Source: Poseidonibacter parvus (GTDB lineage Bacteria > Campylobacterota > Campylobacteria > Campylobacterales > Arcobacteraceae). From it: a stretch of DNA of 64,000 bases. A model generated the notes under the pieces. The model was not told the origin of the DNA. It ran no database searches and saw only the letters and a list, made by a program, of their open reading frames with translations. Made by a program: the position numbers and the translations under genes. The stretch spans positions 1,612,001 through 1,676,000 of the forward strand of contig NZ_CP019070.1 of the NCBI RefSeq assembly GCF_001956695.1, written 5' to 3'. Positions 17,408 through 26,201 of this stretch are shown here, one piece after another; the stretch's first letter is position 1; every line of letters begins with the position of its first letter.

Positions 17408-17578
17408 ATCATAGGTATAGAAGGTAGACTACTTTATCAAGGAGTTTTAGCTTTTGAGTATTTTACAAAACAAAAAGTTGATGATACTATTTCTGAGGCT
17501 ATGAGAAAGAGATTAAAAGATGTTAATATTCTTCATCAAACTCATAGCAAGAATTTAGTAATATATCTAAAATTTTAA
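17408..17578 (+). pseudogene. Truncated second copy of the aroE C-terminus
   Basis: The frame ending at TAA 17576-17578 encodes GRLLYQGVLAFEYFTKQKVD and then DTISEAMRKRLKD, matching the end of intact aroE, followed by a different 17-residue tail. It has no start codon. 17431-17521 is the right copy of the 91-bp direct repeat. The tail may be the resident strain's original aroE end left behind when the incoming element supplied a new 3' end. Confidence 0.8.
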
Positions 17579-17608
17579 AGAACAAAAAGTAAAAAAGGAT
17601 TATTAATT

Positions 17609-18253
17609 TTGAAAAAGAATAATAATATTAAAAAGATATCTAACTACGCTGTAGTTGGGGGATTAGGTGCTATTTTAGTTTCAGGTTTAGTTGGTTGTGA
17701 AGATAAGTCTAACAACCAACAAGGTTTTGGACAAAGTGATGCATTTGCAAATGCAAGTCAAAAACAAGCTGCATTTGTTATAATCGAACAATCAGCAGAT
17801 GGTAAATATGCAATTGTAGATGAGTTTCCATCTTCAAAAACAACTATTGTTTTAAGAAAACCAGATGGGACTGAAAAGATTTTAACAAAAGCAGAAATCG
17901 ATGCCCTTGTAAAAGAAGAAGAGCGAAAAATTGATAATGGAACTTCAGGTCTTACAAATCCAAATTCTGCAGAAGCTAGTGCGGGAATGGGTCTTGGTGG
18001 AGTTTTAATGTCTTCAATTGCAGGAGCAATGTTAGGTTCATATATTGGTAATAAATTATTTGGAAATCAAAATTACCAAAATCAAAGAAAAGCACAATAT
18101 AAATCTCCTTCAACTTATTCTAAATCAAAAAGTTCATTTAGTAAAGCTAATAGTTCAGCTTCTAAATCTTCATCATCTAGTAAAAAAAGTGGATTCTTTG
18201 GAAATAAATCTTCTTCAAGTTCTAAATCTAGATCTTCATTTTTTGGTGGTTAA
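17609..18253 (+). CDS. UPF0323 family lipoprotein
   Basis: A 214-residue exported protein. A hydrophobic leader ends in a lipobox LVGC with Cys30 as the likely lipidation site. The signal region NYAVVGGLGA is characteristic of UPF0323 lipoproteins of Campylobacter and Helicobacter. There is a glycine-rich membrane-like segment at ~130-150 and a Ser/Lys-rich low-complexity tail from ~165 ending FFGG. It starts with TTG at 17609 behind AAAGGAT. Its function is not known; it pairs with the next gene, as in Campylobacter (Cj0371-Cj0372, from memory). Confidence 0.85.
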   Translation: MKKNNNIKKISNYAVVGGLGAILVSGLVGCEDKSNNQQGFGQSDAFANASQKQAAFVIIEQSADGKYAIVDEFPSSKTTIVLRKPDGTEKILTKAEIDALVKEEERKIDNGTSGLTNPNSAEASAGMGLGGVLMSSIAGAMLGSYIGNKLFGNQNYQNQRKAQYKSPSTYSKSKSSFSKANSSASKSSSSSKKSGFFGNKSSSSSKSRSSFFGG

Positions 18254-18256
18254 GAA

Positions 18257-19456
18257 ATGAAACTAGAAAAATTACAACCCTTAACAGATGAATATTTAGA
18301 ATCAATTGGTTTTGTATGGCATACGGATGAAGATAATTCTTCATACATAGCAGACGAAGTTGTAGTTGTAAATGAAAATGAAGCAAACGCTTATTATGAA
18401 GCTTGTAACGAATTATATGACATGTTTTGTGAAGCTGGTGAACATGTAATTGAAAATGATTTATTTCATGAAATAAATATTCCTTTTAATTTAGTTGAAA
18501 CAATCAAAGAATCTTGGGAAAATGATGTTCATTGGCATTTATATTCAAGATTTGATTTAGCAGGGGGACTTGATGGAGCACCTATTAAACTAATTGAGTT
18601 TAATGCAGATACACCTACTTCACTTTTTGAAACAGCTATTATTCAATGGGCACTTTTAAAAGCAAATGGCTTAGATGAAGCTAGTCAATTTAATAATCTT
18701 TATGATGCATTAAAAGACAATTTTAAAAGAATTATTACTTTAGATTCTGATATTGAAAAGTTTGATGAGTATTATAATGACTTAGGTTGGAAAATACTAT
18801 TTTCATCAATTTCAAGCTCGGCTGAAGATGAAAATACTACTAAACTTTTACAACATATTGCAAATGAAGCAGGGTTTAATACTGATTTTGAATTTATTGA
18901 TAAAGTTGGCTTTAACGATGAAGGTATTTTCAAAGATGAAGAAAGCTTCGAGTTTTGGTTTAAATTAATTCCTTGGGAAGACATAGCTATTGATGAAAGT
19001 GAACTTGCACTTGTTTTAGCAGATATTATAAAAGAGAAGAAAGCGATTATTTTTAATCCTGCGTATACTTTAATGTTTCAATCAAAAGGGTTTATGAAAA
19101 TTCTTTGGGATTTATACCCAAATCACCCTTTATTACTTGAAACTTCATTTGAACCATTAGATGGTAAAAAACAAGTTGAGAAAAGATGTTTTGGACGAGA
19201 AGGTGCTAATACTAAAATCATAAATGAAGATGGAAGTATTGATGTACAAACAGAAGGTGAATACGAAGGTCATAAAGCAATTTATCAAGAGTATGTAGAA
19301 TTAAATACTGATAGTAATGGTGTAACATACCAAGCTGGTGTATTTTATGCTTATGAAGCTTGTGCTTTAGGATTTAGACGAGGTGAGAAAATTTTAGATA
19401 ATATGTCTAAATTTGTAGGACATATTGTGAAAGAAGATCAAGCACTTCTTACTTGA
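18257..19456 (+). CDS. Glutathionylspermidine synthase-like ATP-grasp protein
   Basis: A 399-residue protein of the glutathionylspermidine synthase C-terminal-like family (pre-ATP-grasp plus ATP-grasp). Visible segments are RFDLAGGLDGAPIKLIEFNA (~94-113), DTPTSLFETAIIQW and the C-terminal PLDGKKQVEKRCFGREG. It probably ligates a carboxylate to an amine with ATP, but in Campylobacterota, which lack glutathione, the true substrate is uncertain. It begins 3 bp after the UPF0323 stop. Its 3' end overlaps the converging gene by 19 bp. Confidence 0.85.
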   Translation: MKLEKLQPLTDEYLESIGFVWHTDEDNSSYIADEVVVVNENEANAYYEACNELYDMFCEAGEHVIENDLFHEINIPFNLVETIKESWENDVHWHLYSRFDLAGGLDGAPIKLIEFNADTPTSLFETAIIQWALLKANGLDEASQFNNLYDALKDNFKRIITLDSDIEKFDEYYNDLGWKILFSSISSSAEDENTTKLLQHIANEAGFNTDFEFIDKVGFNDEGIFKDEESFEFWFKLIPWEDIAIDESELALVLADIIKEKKAIIFNPAYTLMFQSKGFMKILWDLYPNHPLLLETSFEPLDGKKQVEKRCFGREGANTKIINEDGSIDVQTEGEYEGHKAIYQEYVELNTDSNGVTYQAGVFYAYEACALGFRRGEKILDNMSKFVGHIVKEDQALLT

Positions 19457-19908
19457 TCTAATAGTAACTCAAAACATAATTCTAATACTTTTAGATTTTT
19501 TAAAAGTAACATAGGATTATGTTTTAGAACTTTTATATCTTCTTTTTTATTTTTACCTATTTCTACATTTCTTATATCGATTTCACCATCAAGTAATACA
19601 AGCTCAAACCTTGCTTTATCATTTGAAAAACTCAATGAAATTGGAATATAGTAATCTTTACCATCCTCACCTAAAAGCCAAGATGAACCTTTTTGAACAC
19701 TTACATTTGGTAAAGGTGCGTTAAAAGTGATTTCATCAACTATTTGTTTTGAAAAGATGATTTCTTTTAAGGTTTGAGGATTAATCAACTCTTTATTAAG
19801 ATTTTTCTTTACTCTTTTGTACATAATCTTCCATAAAAAAGAGTTAGTTTTTTTCGTTGAATCCAAATGAAATAATGCTTCTTCATCTAAATAATATATT
19901 TTATTCAT
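19438..19908 (-). CDS. Unknown protein downstream of lpxK
   Basis: A 156-residue soluble protein without recognised motifs. It starts at ATG 19908, overlapping the end of lpxK by 8 bp, so it is translationally coupled and last in a long minus-strand operon. The 3' end overlaps the converging ATP-grasp gene. The central part contains alternating beta-like segments (ISLSFSNDKARFELVLLDGE). Its function is unknown. The conserved coupling to lpxK would hint at a cell-envelope role, but that is inference. Confidence 0.7.
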   Translation of the reverse strand: MNKIYYLDEEALFHLDSTKKTNSFLWKIMYKRVKKNLNKELINPQTLKEIIFSKQIVDEITFNAPLPNVSVQKGSSWLLGEDGKDYYIPISLSFSNDKARFELVLLDGEIDIRNVEIGKNKKEDIKVLKHNPMLLLKNLKVLELCFELLLDQVRSA

Positions 19909-20845
19909 AAGTTTTTATATACTCTTTCATCATAGAAAAATCTACACTATCTTCTATTTTAATATCTAAATCCATTAAATATAAATTTTCAATATTAAAA
20001 GCTTCTAGTTTTACTAAATCTTTTCCTGTTGTTATTATTTGATAGTCATTATACTTTTCTTTTACTTCTTTTATCTCATCATTTGTAAAAGTATGATGAT
20101 CAGCAAAAGCTAAAAGTTGCGTATTTTTTGGTAAAAATTCTAGTAATCTTTTTGGTTTTGAAATTGCAGTTAAAACTACAAGTTTATCTTTTAAAATAGC
20201 TTCATTACCATCTTTTTTAATTGTAATAACTCTATTAAAATCAACACCCTCTTTTAACTCTAAATCAGCATAAGCATATAAACCTTTAGGTTCTCTATAT
20301 CCACCACTAGGTAAGCAATAAAAATTTGTAGGTTCTTTTTTAGGACGAAGTAAAATGTTAAATTTCTTAATATTATATTTTGAAAAGCCATCATCTAGAA
20401 ATACAATTTTACAACCCAGTTCTTTTGCTTTTTTGATAGCTTCAATTCTATTTTCACTTACTATTACACTTGAGTGTTTTAAAGACTTAGCTAATAGCAT
20501 TGCTTCATCTCCACTAATACTTATATCTTCTAAGATTTCTCCTTCTTTAGATATTACATATAAGCCTTTTGAAGCTCTGCCAAATCCACGTAAGATTACA
20601 CATGACTTTTCATATGAGCTTGCTAATTTAATTGCAATTGGTGTTTTACCACTTCCACCTACAATAATATTTCCAATAGAAATAACAGGAATACCAAAAT
20701 CTACTTCTTTTGCAAAAGTACGTTTTAGTAAAATAATAAGCATATAAATAAATGTTAAAGGTAATAAAAGATAAGCAATAATTTGCTGTAAAGTATTTGG
20801 AAAGAAGAGATAATCTTCAATCCACAAGTATAGTTTTTGTTTCAA
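19901..20845 (-). CDS. lpxK: Tetraacyldisaccharide 4'-kinase
   Basis: LpxK phosphorylates the 4' position of the lipid A disaccharide at the inner membrane. The N-terminal hydrophobic anchor (LPLTFIYMLIILL, ~28-40) is followed by the P-loop VGGSGKTP (~62-69) and downstream FLDDGFSKYNIKKFNIL (~150), which matches the family DDG motif. The 314-residue length is normal. It sits between a DegT aminotransferase gene and an unknown gene, with nadE further upstream. Confidence 0.92.
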   Translation of the reverse strand: MKQKLYLWIEDYLFFPNTLQQIIAYLLLPLTFIYMLIILLKRTFAKEVDFGIPVISIGNIIVGGSGKTPIAIKLASSYEKSCVILRGFGRASKGLYVISKEGEILEDISISGDEAMLLAKSLKHSSVIVSENRIEAIKKAKELGCKIVFLDDGFSKYNIKKFNILLRPKKEPTNFYCLPSGGYREPKGLYAYADLELKEGVDFNRVITIKKDGNEAILKDKLVVLTAISKPKRLLEFLPKNTQLLAFADHHTFTNDEIKEVKEKYNDYQIITTGKDLVKLEAFNIENLYLMDLDIKIEDSVDFSMMKEYIKTYE

Positions 20846-20852
20846 AACTTAT

Positions 20853-21992
20853 TTAAATCCATTCAGAAGCTACATCAATAACTTGGTCACAAACATAGTT
20901 AACTTCTTCATCTGTTAAACTTGCATATATTGGCAATGAAAGTATTTGCTGATAGTTATTTAAAGCATTTGAAAAGGCTGTAATTTTAATAGAATACTTT
21001 GTTTTATAATAAGATAGAAGATGTAAAGGAATATAATTAAGTCCAGTTGCAACTCCTCGCTCTTTTAAAGCTCTTGCAAAGGCATCTCTATTTCTTGAAA
21101 CTTTTATAATTAGTTGTGTAAAAATATGTTCATCTTTGTAAGAAGGAATTGTAATATGTTTAACACCTGTTAATCTTTTTTCATAAAGTTTAGCTATTTC
21201 TTTTCTTCTCTTAATAAACTTTTCTGTCTTATTAAGTTGTGCTAAGGCATATGCTGCATCTAGTTCTGATAAGTCATATTTATGTCCAATATCAACAACA
21301 TCATATACATAATCTAAGTTTCCATAGCTATCATAAGTAGTTGTTAGGGCATGAGTTCTTAAAAGTTTTGCTCTATTTGCTATATCTTCATTATTTGTAA
21401 TAATCACACCAGATCTAGAAATCGCATATTTACTATTAGATGGATTAGTTGAAAAAATAGTCATATCTGCTCTTAAATTCCCTACTCTTTTTCCTTTATA
21501 CATAACACCAAGTGCAGATCTACAGTCTTCTATTAATATAATTCCATATTTTTCTGCAATATCATAAATTCTATCTAAATCAGGAGTTTGACCACCAACA
21601 AAAGTGATAATTGCACCTCTTAGTTTTTTTGATTTATTTTCAGCTAAAGCTTTTTCAAACTTATCAACATCAATATTCATATCTTCCATGTTAATATCAA
21701 TAAATATAGGCTCCGCATCAAAGTGTCTTACAACTTCTGGTAAATTTACAAAAGAGTTAACAGACATTAAAATCTTGTCACCTCTTTTTAGTTTTATTGC
21801 ACTTAAAGCAAGGTGTATTGCTGAAGTTGATGTTGAAGTAGCAACAGCATACTTAGAGCCTATGAATTTTGTCATATTTTCTTCAAACTCTATAGCTTTT
21901 GATAAATCATCTTTTGATTCTAATACACTTCTTATTTGCGTTAATTCTTCATTATCCAAAGATGCTTTATAAATAGCAATATCTCTTTTCAT
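20853..21992 (-). CDS. DegT/DnrJ/EryC1/StrS family aminotransferase
   Basis: A 379-residue PLP-dependent sugar aminotransferase-fold protein. Characteristic segments are YAVATSTSTSAIHLAL (~50), IEDCRSALGVMYKGKRVG (~155), the cofactor-lysine region FSTNPSNSKYAISRSG (~177-192) and GHKYDLSELDAAYALAQL (~235). Family members act on nucleotide-sugar ketones for surface glycans. The lysine region departs from the usual HxxK text, so the catalytic Lys should be checked. It lies in an operon 3 bp after nadE and 7 bp before lpxK, suggesting surface carbohydrate synthesis. Confidence 0.87.
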   Translation of the reverse strand: MKRDIAIYKASLDNEELTQIRSVLESKDDLSKAIEFEENMTKFIGSKYAVATSTSTSAIHLALSAIKLKRGDKILMSVNSFVNLPEVVRHFDAEPIFIDINMEDMNIDVDKFEKALAENKSKKLRGAIITFVGGQTPDLDRIYDIAEKYGIILIEDCRSALGVMYKGKRVGNLRADMTIFSTNPSNSKYAISRSGVIITNNEDIANRAKLLRTHALTTTYDSYGNLDYVYDVVDIGHKYDLSELDAAYALAQLNKTEKFIKRRKEIAKLYEKRLTGVKHITIPSYKDEHIFTQLIIKVSRNRDAFARALKERGVATGLNYIPLHLLSYYKTKYSIKITAFSNALNNYQQILSLPIYASLTDEEVNYVCDQVIDVASEWI

Positions 21993-21995
21993 TCC

Positions 21996-22757
21996 CTAGC
22001 TCCACTTAATATTTGCAATAGTCGGTAATTTACCTTTAAAAGCATTTGATTTTATTCTATATTCTAGCATATCAATTAGTTTTTCTTCAAAACCTAAAGA
22101 TATTAATTCATTTTTGTCTTTATTTTCATCTACAAGTAATTTTAGTACTTCATCCATTTGAGCATAAGAATATCCAAGTTCATCTTCATCGCTTTGCCCC
22201 TCCCATAAATCAGCACTAGGAGCTTTTGTTACAATAGAATCAACAACACCTAAAACCTTTGCAAATTCAAACTCATCACTTTTATACATTTGACCAATAG
22301 GATTAATAGCACAAGCAGTATCTCCAAAAATTGTTCCATATCCTAATAATATTTCACTTTTATTTGAAGTTCCAACTACTAATGATTTTTCACGTGATGA
22401 TACATCATATAATACTGACATTCTCATTCTTGCAGAAAAGTTACCAATTCTTAATTTATCTTCATCCATATTGTTAATAAAAGATTCCACCATAGGCGTA
22501 ATTGAAATAATTTCGTATTTTATATCAAATTTTTCGCAAAGTTCAATTGCGTGATCGCTTGAACTTTGAGATGAAAACTGAGATGGCATTAACACACAGT
22601 TTAAGTTATCTCCAAAAGCTTCTTTACAAAGTATAGCAACAATAGCTGAATCTAGTCCACCTGATAATCCTACTGTAACTTTTTCTAAACCTGTTTTTTC
22701 TACTTCATCTTTTAAAAAATTTATTAATTGAGTTTTTACATTTTGCCAATTTATCAT
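21996..22757 (-). CDS. nadE: NAD+ synthetase (ammonia-dependent type)
   Basis: NadE converts deamido-NAD to NAD using ATP and ammonia. The PP-loop SGGLDSA is at residues 32-38. GTSNKSEILLGYGTIFGDTA (~129-148) and SADLWEGQSDEDELG (~182) are the family's ATP- and substrate-binding segments. At 253 residues it lacks the glutaminase domain. The ATG at 22757 has AAAGGAT upstream. It is part of the minus-strand operon running from the J-domain gene to lpxK. Confidence 0.94.
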   Translation of the reverse strand: MINWQNVKTQLINFLKDEVEKTGLEKVTVGLSGGLDSAIVAILCKEAFGDNLNCVLMPSQFSSQSSSDHAIELCEKFDIKYEIISITPMVESFINNMDEDKLRIGNFSARMRMSVLYDVSSREKSLVVGTSNKSEILLGYGTIFGDTACAINPIGQMYKSDEFEFAKVLGVVDSIVTKAPSADLWEGQSDEDELGYSYAQMDEVLKLLVDENKDKNELISLGFEEKLIDMLEYRIKSNAFKGKLPTIANIKWS

Positions 22758-22778
22758 TTATAATCCTTTATATAATTA

Positions 22779-22994
22779 TTATATCTCATCTTTTTTTGTT
22801 TTTTCATAAATTTCATCTAAATAACTTGATGTAATAGACGATATATTCTCTTTTCTACCATATAATTGTTTTATAATATCCACCAGCTCTTCTTCTTGAA
22901 AATATTCAAGATAGTTAGGATTTATATCAATTATCTCATTATCATTAACTTTCATTAATTCTTTTATTTCTGCTATTAATTCTTCTTTTACCAA
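22779..22994 (-). CDS. Small acidic protein of unknown function (71 aa)
   Basis: A 71-residue, highly charged, helix-rich protein between nadE (21 bp away) and a BFD-like gene (4 bp away). It has no Cys and no membrane segment. The near-abutting spacing and a Glu/Lys-rich helical pattern argue that it is a real gene in the operon. I do not recognise a family. Confidence 0.65.
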   Translation of the reverse strand: MVKEELIAEIKELMKVNDNEIIDINPNYLEYFQEEELVDIIKQLYGRKENISSITSSYLDEIYEKTKKDEI

Positions 22995-22998
22995 TTCT

Positions 22999-23229
22999 TT
23001 ACTTCTTTACAAACTTATTTACTATTTCTTCTAAATAAAGTTCCATCTTTTTCTCACCTTTATCTAGCTTAGCATTTACACAAGATTTACAACACGTTCC
23101 TGCATCACTTAGCGCCCCTATTTCTTCAATACTTGAAGCATTTCTATCTTTTATTACATGTATAATTTCACCCAATGTTACATGTTTACAAGTACAAACT
23201 TCATATGAATGTTGAAACTTTCTAGCCAT
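22999..23229 (-). CDS. BFD-like [2Fe-2S] protein, copy 1
   Basis: A 76-residue protein of the bacterioferritin-associated-ferredoxin / NirB-type Fe-S family. Four conserved Cys sit in CTCKHVTLGEI (~12-22) and GTCCKSC (~45-51), giving C-x-C followed ~33 residues later by C-x2-C, with an additional Cys. Such modules bind a [2Fe-2S] cluster and donate electrons or clusters. It overlaps copy 2 by 8 bp and is probably translationally coupled to it. The partner protein is unknown. Confidence 0.78.
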   Translation of the reverse strand: MARKFQHSYEVCTCKHVTLGEIIHVIKDRNASSIEEIGALSDAGTCCKSCVNAKLDKGEKKMELYLEEIVNKFVKK

Positions 23230-23461
23230 TTACTCTTTTTTCCTTTATCTCATTTAATATATCTTTACAATATATTTTCTTCTTCATTTTACCATTATCA
23301 CCCTCTTTAAAAATACAATGACGACAATCAGTACCTGCAGTTGTTAAATCTTGTATATCTCTTAAAGTTGGGTTTTCTTTATCTTTTAACGCTACAACAA
23401 TTTGATTGATTGTAACTCTCTTACAATTACATACTTCATAAGAATCATCAAAACCTAACAT
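23222..23461 (-). CDS. BFD-like [2Fe-2S] protein, copy 2
   Basis: A 79-residue paralogue with CNCKRVTINQIVVAL (~11-25) and GTDCRHC (~44-50), the same C-x-C and C-x2-C layout as the neighbouring gene. The ATG at 23461 overlaps the stop region of the J-domain gene by one base. Two different BFD domains as adjacent separate genes suggest a pair that works together, perhaps as a heterodimer around Fe-S or redox chemistry linked to NAD synthesis. This is inference from position only. Confidence 0.76.
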   Translation of the reverse strand: MLGFDDSYEVCNCKRVTINQIVVALKDKENPTLRDIQDLTTAGTDCRHCIFKEGDNGKMKKKIYCKDILNEIKEKRVNG

Positions 23462-24216
23462 TAGAGTCCTCTATGTTTTTTGATTAGCTCATAAGCTTCG
23501 TTTATCTCTTGAAGTTTTTTTGTTGCTTCATCAATTATATTTTGAGATTCACCACGACCTGACATGATATCTGGATGATATTGCTTCACTAATTTTCTAT
23601 AGTTTTTCTTTAAAACACCATCATCATCACTATTTTTTGATTCTAAAACTTCATATGCTTTTTCTAAAGATAAAGCTTTTGAGGTAGCTTGATTTGTGTA
23701 AAATGATTCAAAAGTACTTATCATATTTTCAAAATCATGAGTTTTGATTTTTAAAGCTTTTGCAATATCTTCAGTTATCATTCTTTCTGTATTAGAAAAA
23801 TCTTTATCGATAAAAGCAAGGTTTAGTAAATACTCCATAATTTTAACACGTTTAGCATAATCAAATTTTGTAAGACTGTATAATCTTTGACAAATTTCTA
23901 GCGTATTATCAAAACTTTCTTTCTCTTTTTTATATAAGACCTTTAAATTTTCTCTTACTTCTTCATTATTTTCAAAATGGCTTGAAATATCATTGAAAGT
24001 ATGTTTTAAAAGCTCAGCTTCTAATTCACAAACTTTTCCATCAGCTTTTGCAACTTTTGCCATTAGAGCAATTAATAATCCAGCTTCGTGGTTCATTAAA
24101 TCACCATCAAAATTCTCTTTAATATTTAAATTTATATTTTGAAACTTTTCTGTTTTGTAATTTTTTGCAATTAAATATAATATAAAACCAACAATTAGTA
24201 ATACTATAAACTTCAT
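23461..24216 (-). CDS. Membrane-anchored TerB and J-domain co-chaperone (DjlA-like)
   Basis: A 251-residue protein from the ATG at 24216, which has AAGGAAA upstream; the frame extends to 24282 but that start lacks support. A membrane helix lies at residues 2-18. A TerB-like helical domain (~45-165, with LIALMAKVAKADGKVCELE) follows, then a C-terminal J domain with the diagnostic HPD in VKQYHPDIMSGRG (~214). It would stimulate DnaK ATPase at the membrane. It heads the long minus-strand operon that includes the Fe-S proteins, nadE and lpxK. Confidence 0.87.
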   Translation of the reverse strand: MKFIVLLIVGFILYLIAKNYKTEKFQNINLNIKENFDGDLMNHEAGLLIALMAKVAKADGKVCELEAELLKHTFNDISSHFENNEEVRENLKVLYKKEKESFDNTLEICQRLYSLTKFDYAKRVKIMEYLLNLAFIDKDFSNTERMITEDIAKALKIKTHDFENMISTFESFYTNQATSKALSLEKAYEVLESKNSDDDGVLKKNYRKLVKQYHPDIMSGRGESQNIIDEATKKLQEINEAYELIKKHRGL

Positions 24217-24375
24217 TATTTTCCTTAATCTTTTAAACTTGTTTTTATTTTTAATTATTTTATCAAAAAGTAGGTAAAACAATGAATAATCATAGTTTAT
24301 TAAGATAAAAAATATTCTGTTTATTTGAAAAAAGTTATTGTTATTACGCTAAAATAACTCTTTATAAGGATATAT

Positions 24376-26094
24376 ATGACAAATGCTGATTTATTAAGTT
24401 CTACACTTTATCTTATTGTTGTTACTACTATATTAGTTACTATTTCAAAAAGATTAGGACTAGGAAGTATTTTAGGTTTATTAATTGCAGGAGTTATAGT
24501 TGGCCCTTATTCAGTAGGTCCAATTCTGACAAAAGAAGTAGAGTCAGTAAGACACATAGCTGAGTTTGGTGTAGTTTTACTATTATTTGTAATTGGTTTA
24601 GAAATGCAGCCTAAAAAACTTTGGAATATGAGAAAGGAGGTATTTGGATTAGGTAGTGCCCAAATTCTGTTTTCTGGTTTCTTTATATTTGCATATGCTA
24701 TTTTTTACGCAAGTTCTTTAGAAGTTGCAATTTTAATTGGTTTAACTTTTGCCTTATCTTCAACAGCATTTGTAATGCAAATTTTGCAAGAAAAAGGTGA
24801 ACTTTATTCACCAATGGGAAAAAGTAGTTTTTCAATTCTTTTAATGCAAGATTTAGCCGTTGTTCCTTTATTAGCCTTAGTTCCAATACTTGCAGAAACA
24901 GGAAACTTAACTGATGGTCATGCTATGTGGCAGCAAATTTTGATTGCAATTAGTTTGATTCTAATCTTATTAGCTTTTGGTAAATATGTTATTCCTGGAC
25001 TTCTTGATTATTTAGCAGCAAATCAAAATAAAGAGGCATTCTTTTTTTCTGTAATTTTATCAGTAGTTTTTGCAGCATGGGCAATGGAATATGCAGGTTT
25101 ATCAATGGCTTTAGGTGCATTTATTATGGGAATGGTTCTATCAAATTCAAAATATCACTATCAAATCCAAGCAAATGTAGAGCCATATAAAGGTCTTCTA
25201 ATGACTCTGTTTTTTATTGCTGTGGGTATGTCAATTGATTTAAATGCAATGATGAAAGATCCTTTAATTTTAATTCAGCATCTAGTAGTAATTATGGGAA
25301 TAAAAATTTTAGTACTTTTTCTAATCATGCTATTTATGGGATATACTCGTTCAACTGCAATTTCAGTATCATTCCTACTAGCACAAAGTGGAGAGTTTGG
25401 TTTTGTTCTATTTGGTGCAGCAAAAGCATTAGGTGTTATAAGTGATGAAATGTTTGTAGCAGCTGTTACTATAATATCTTTTAGTATGTTAGTTACTCCG
25501 CTTTTAGTAAAAGTTAGTGAGAAATTAAGCATTAAATTTGATAATACTCCAATAGAAATAAAATCTGCTTATGTTCCCCAAGAAGAGTGGAATGGTGTTT
25601 TTATAGCGGGTTATGGCCGAGGTGGAAGGCTTATAGCTTCAATGTTAAGTCATGCAAACATTCCTTTTATAGCTTTTGATATTGATACAAAAAGAATAGA
25701 ACTAGGTCAAAAAGAAGGACGAGCTGTTTATTATGGTGAATTAAGTGATCTTGAATTTTTATCACATATAGGTCTTTCAAGAGCAAATGCTGTTATTGTA
25801 ACTATTAATAATCATCATGCATCAGCTAAGATTGTTTCTCATATTAGAAATATCTCTCCTGGATTAAAAATATTTGCTCGATCAAAAAATATGAAAACTA
25901 GAGATTCCTTATTAACGCATGGAGCGTCTTGGGTAATGCCTGAAGCTTCAGAAGGAAGTTTAAGATTAGCAGAAGAGACTTTATTAGGTGTAGGTATGTT
26001 AAAAGAAGATGTTAATGATCTTTTAACTTTTTTTAGAAAAGATGATTATGAAACTATTCGTAAGCATTATAAAGGTATTGATACTGACGATTAA
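24376..26094 (+). CDS. Kef-type monovalent cation:proton antiporter
   Basis: A 572-residue CPA2-family transporter. About twelve membrane helices span residues ~5-385 (GLGSILGLLIAGVIVGPYSV, and AEFGVVLLLFVIGLEM with the family's conserved Glu). They are followed by a TrkA-N/RCK Rossmann domain (GVFIAGYGRGGRLIASML, ~407-424). The usual role is K+ efflux in exchange for protons, gated by nucleotide or redox ligands. No KefF/KefG ancillary gene is adjacent. An AAGGAT site precedes the ATG. Confidence 0.9.
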   Translation: MTNADLLSSTLYLIVVTTILVTISKRLGLGSILGLLIAGVIVGPYSVGPILTKEVESVRHIAEFGVVLLLFVIGLEMQPKKLWNMRKEVFGLGSAQILFSGFFIFAYAIFYASSLEVAILIGLTFALSSTAFVMQILQEKGELYSPMGKSSFSILLMQDLAVVPLLALVPILAETGNLTDGHAMWQQILIAISLILILLAFGKYVIPGLLDYLAANQNKEAFFFSVILSVVFAAWAMEYAGLSMALGAFIMGMVLSNSKYHYQIQANVEPYKGLLMTLFFIAVGMSIDLNAMMKDPLILIQHLVVIMGIKILVLFLIMLFMGYTRSTAISVSFLLAQSGEFGFVLFGAAKALGVISDEMFVAAVTIISFSMLVTPLLVKVSEKLSIKFDNTPIEIKSAYVPQEEWNGVFIAGYGRGGRLIASMLSHANIPFIAFDIDTKRIELGQKEGRAVYYGELSDLEFLSHIGLSRANAVIVTINNHHASAKIVSHIRNISPGLKIFARSKNMKTRDSLLTHGASWVMPEASEGSLRLAEETLLGVGMLKEDVNDLLTFFRKDDYETIRKHYKGIDTDD

Positions 26095-26201
26095 TTATAT
26101 GTAAAAAATAGTTTACTATACAACTGTATATTAAATAATCAAAAAACTTGATAAGTTCTTAACAATCTTGTTATACTAAGAGAAAGATAATAAGGATTAA
26201 C

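Larger units (their letters stand above)
12141..17521. mobile_element. Integrated element in the 3' end of aroE carrying a type IIG restriction system
   Basis: The element is delimited by direct repeats of the aroE 3' end (12141-12231 and 17431-17521). The left-hand gene is full-length aroE. The right-hand copy is only a C-terminal fragment with a different tail. Cargo: a type IIG restriction-modification enzyme, two small unknown ORFs, an HNH-like protein and a decayed integrase start codon region next to the right repeat. The next genes (UPF0323 and the glutathionylspermidine synthase-like gene) belong to the Campylobacterota core. The size between equivalent repeat points is 5,290 bp. Exact crossover points cannot be fixed by eye. 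Confidence 0.72.
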
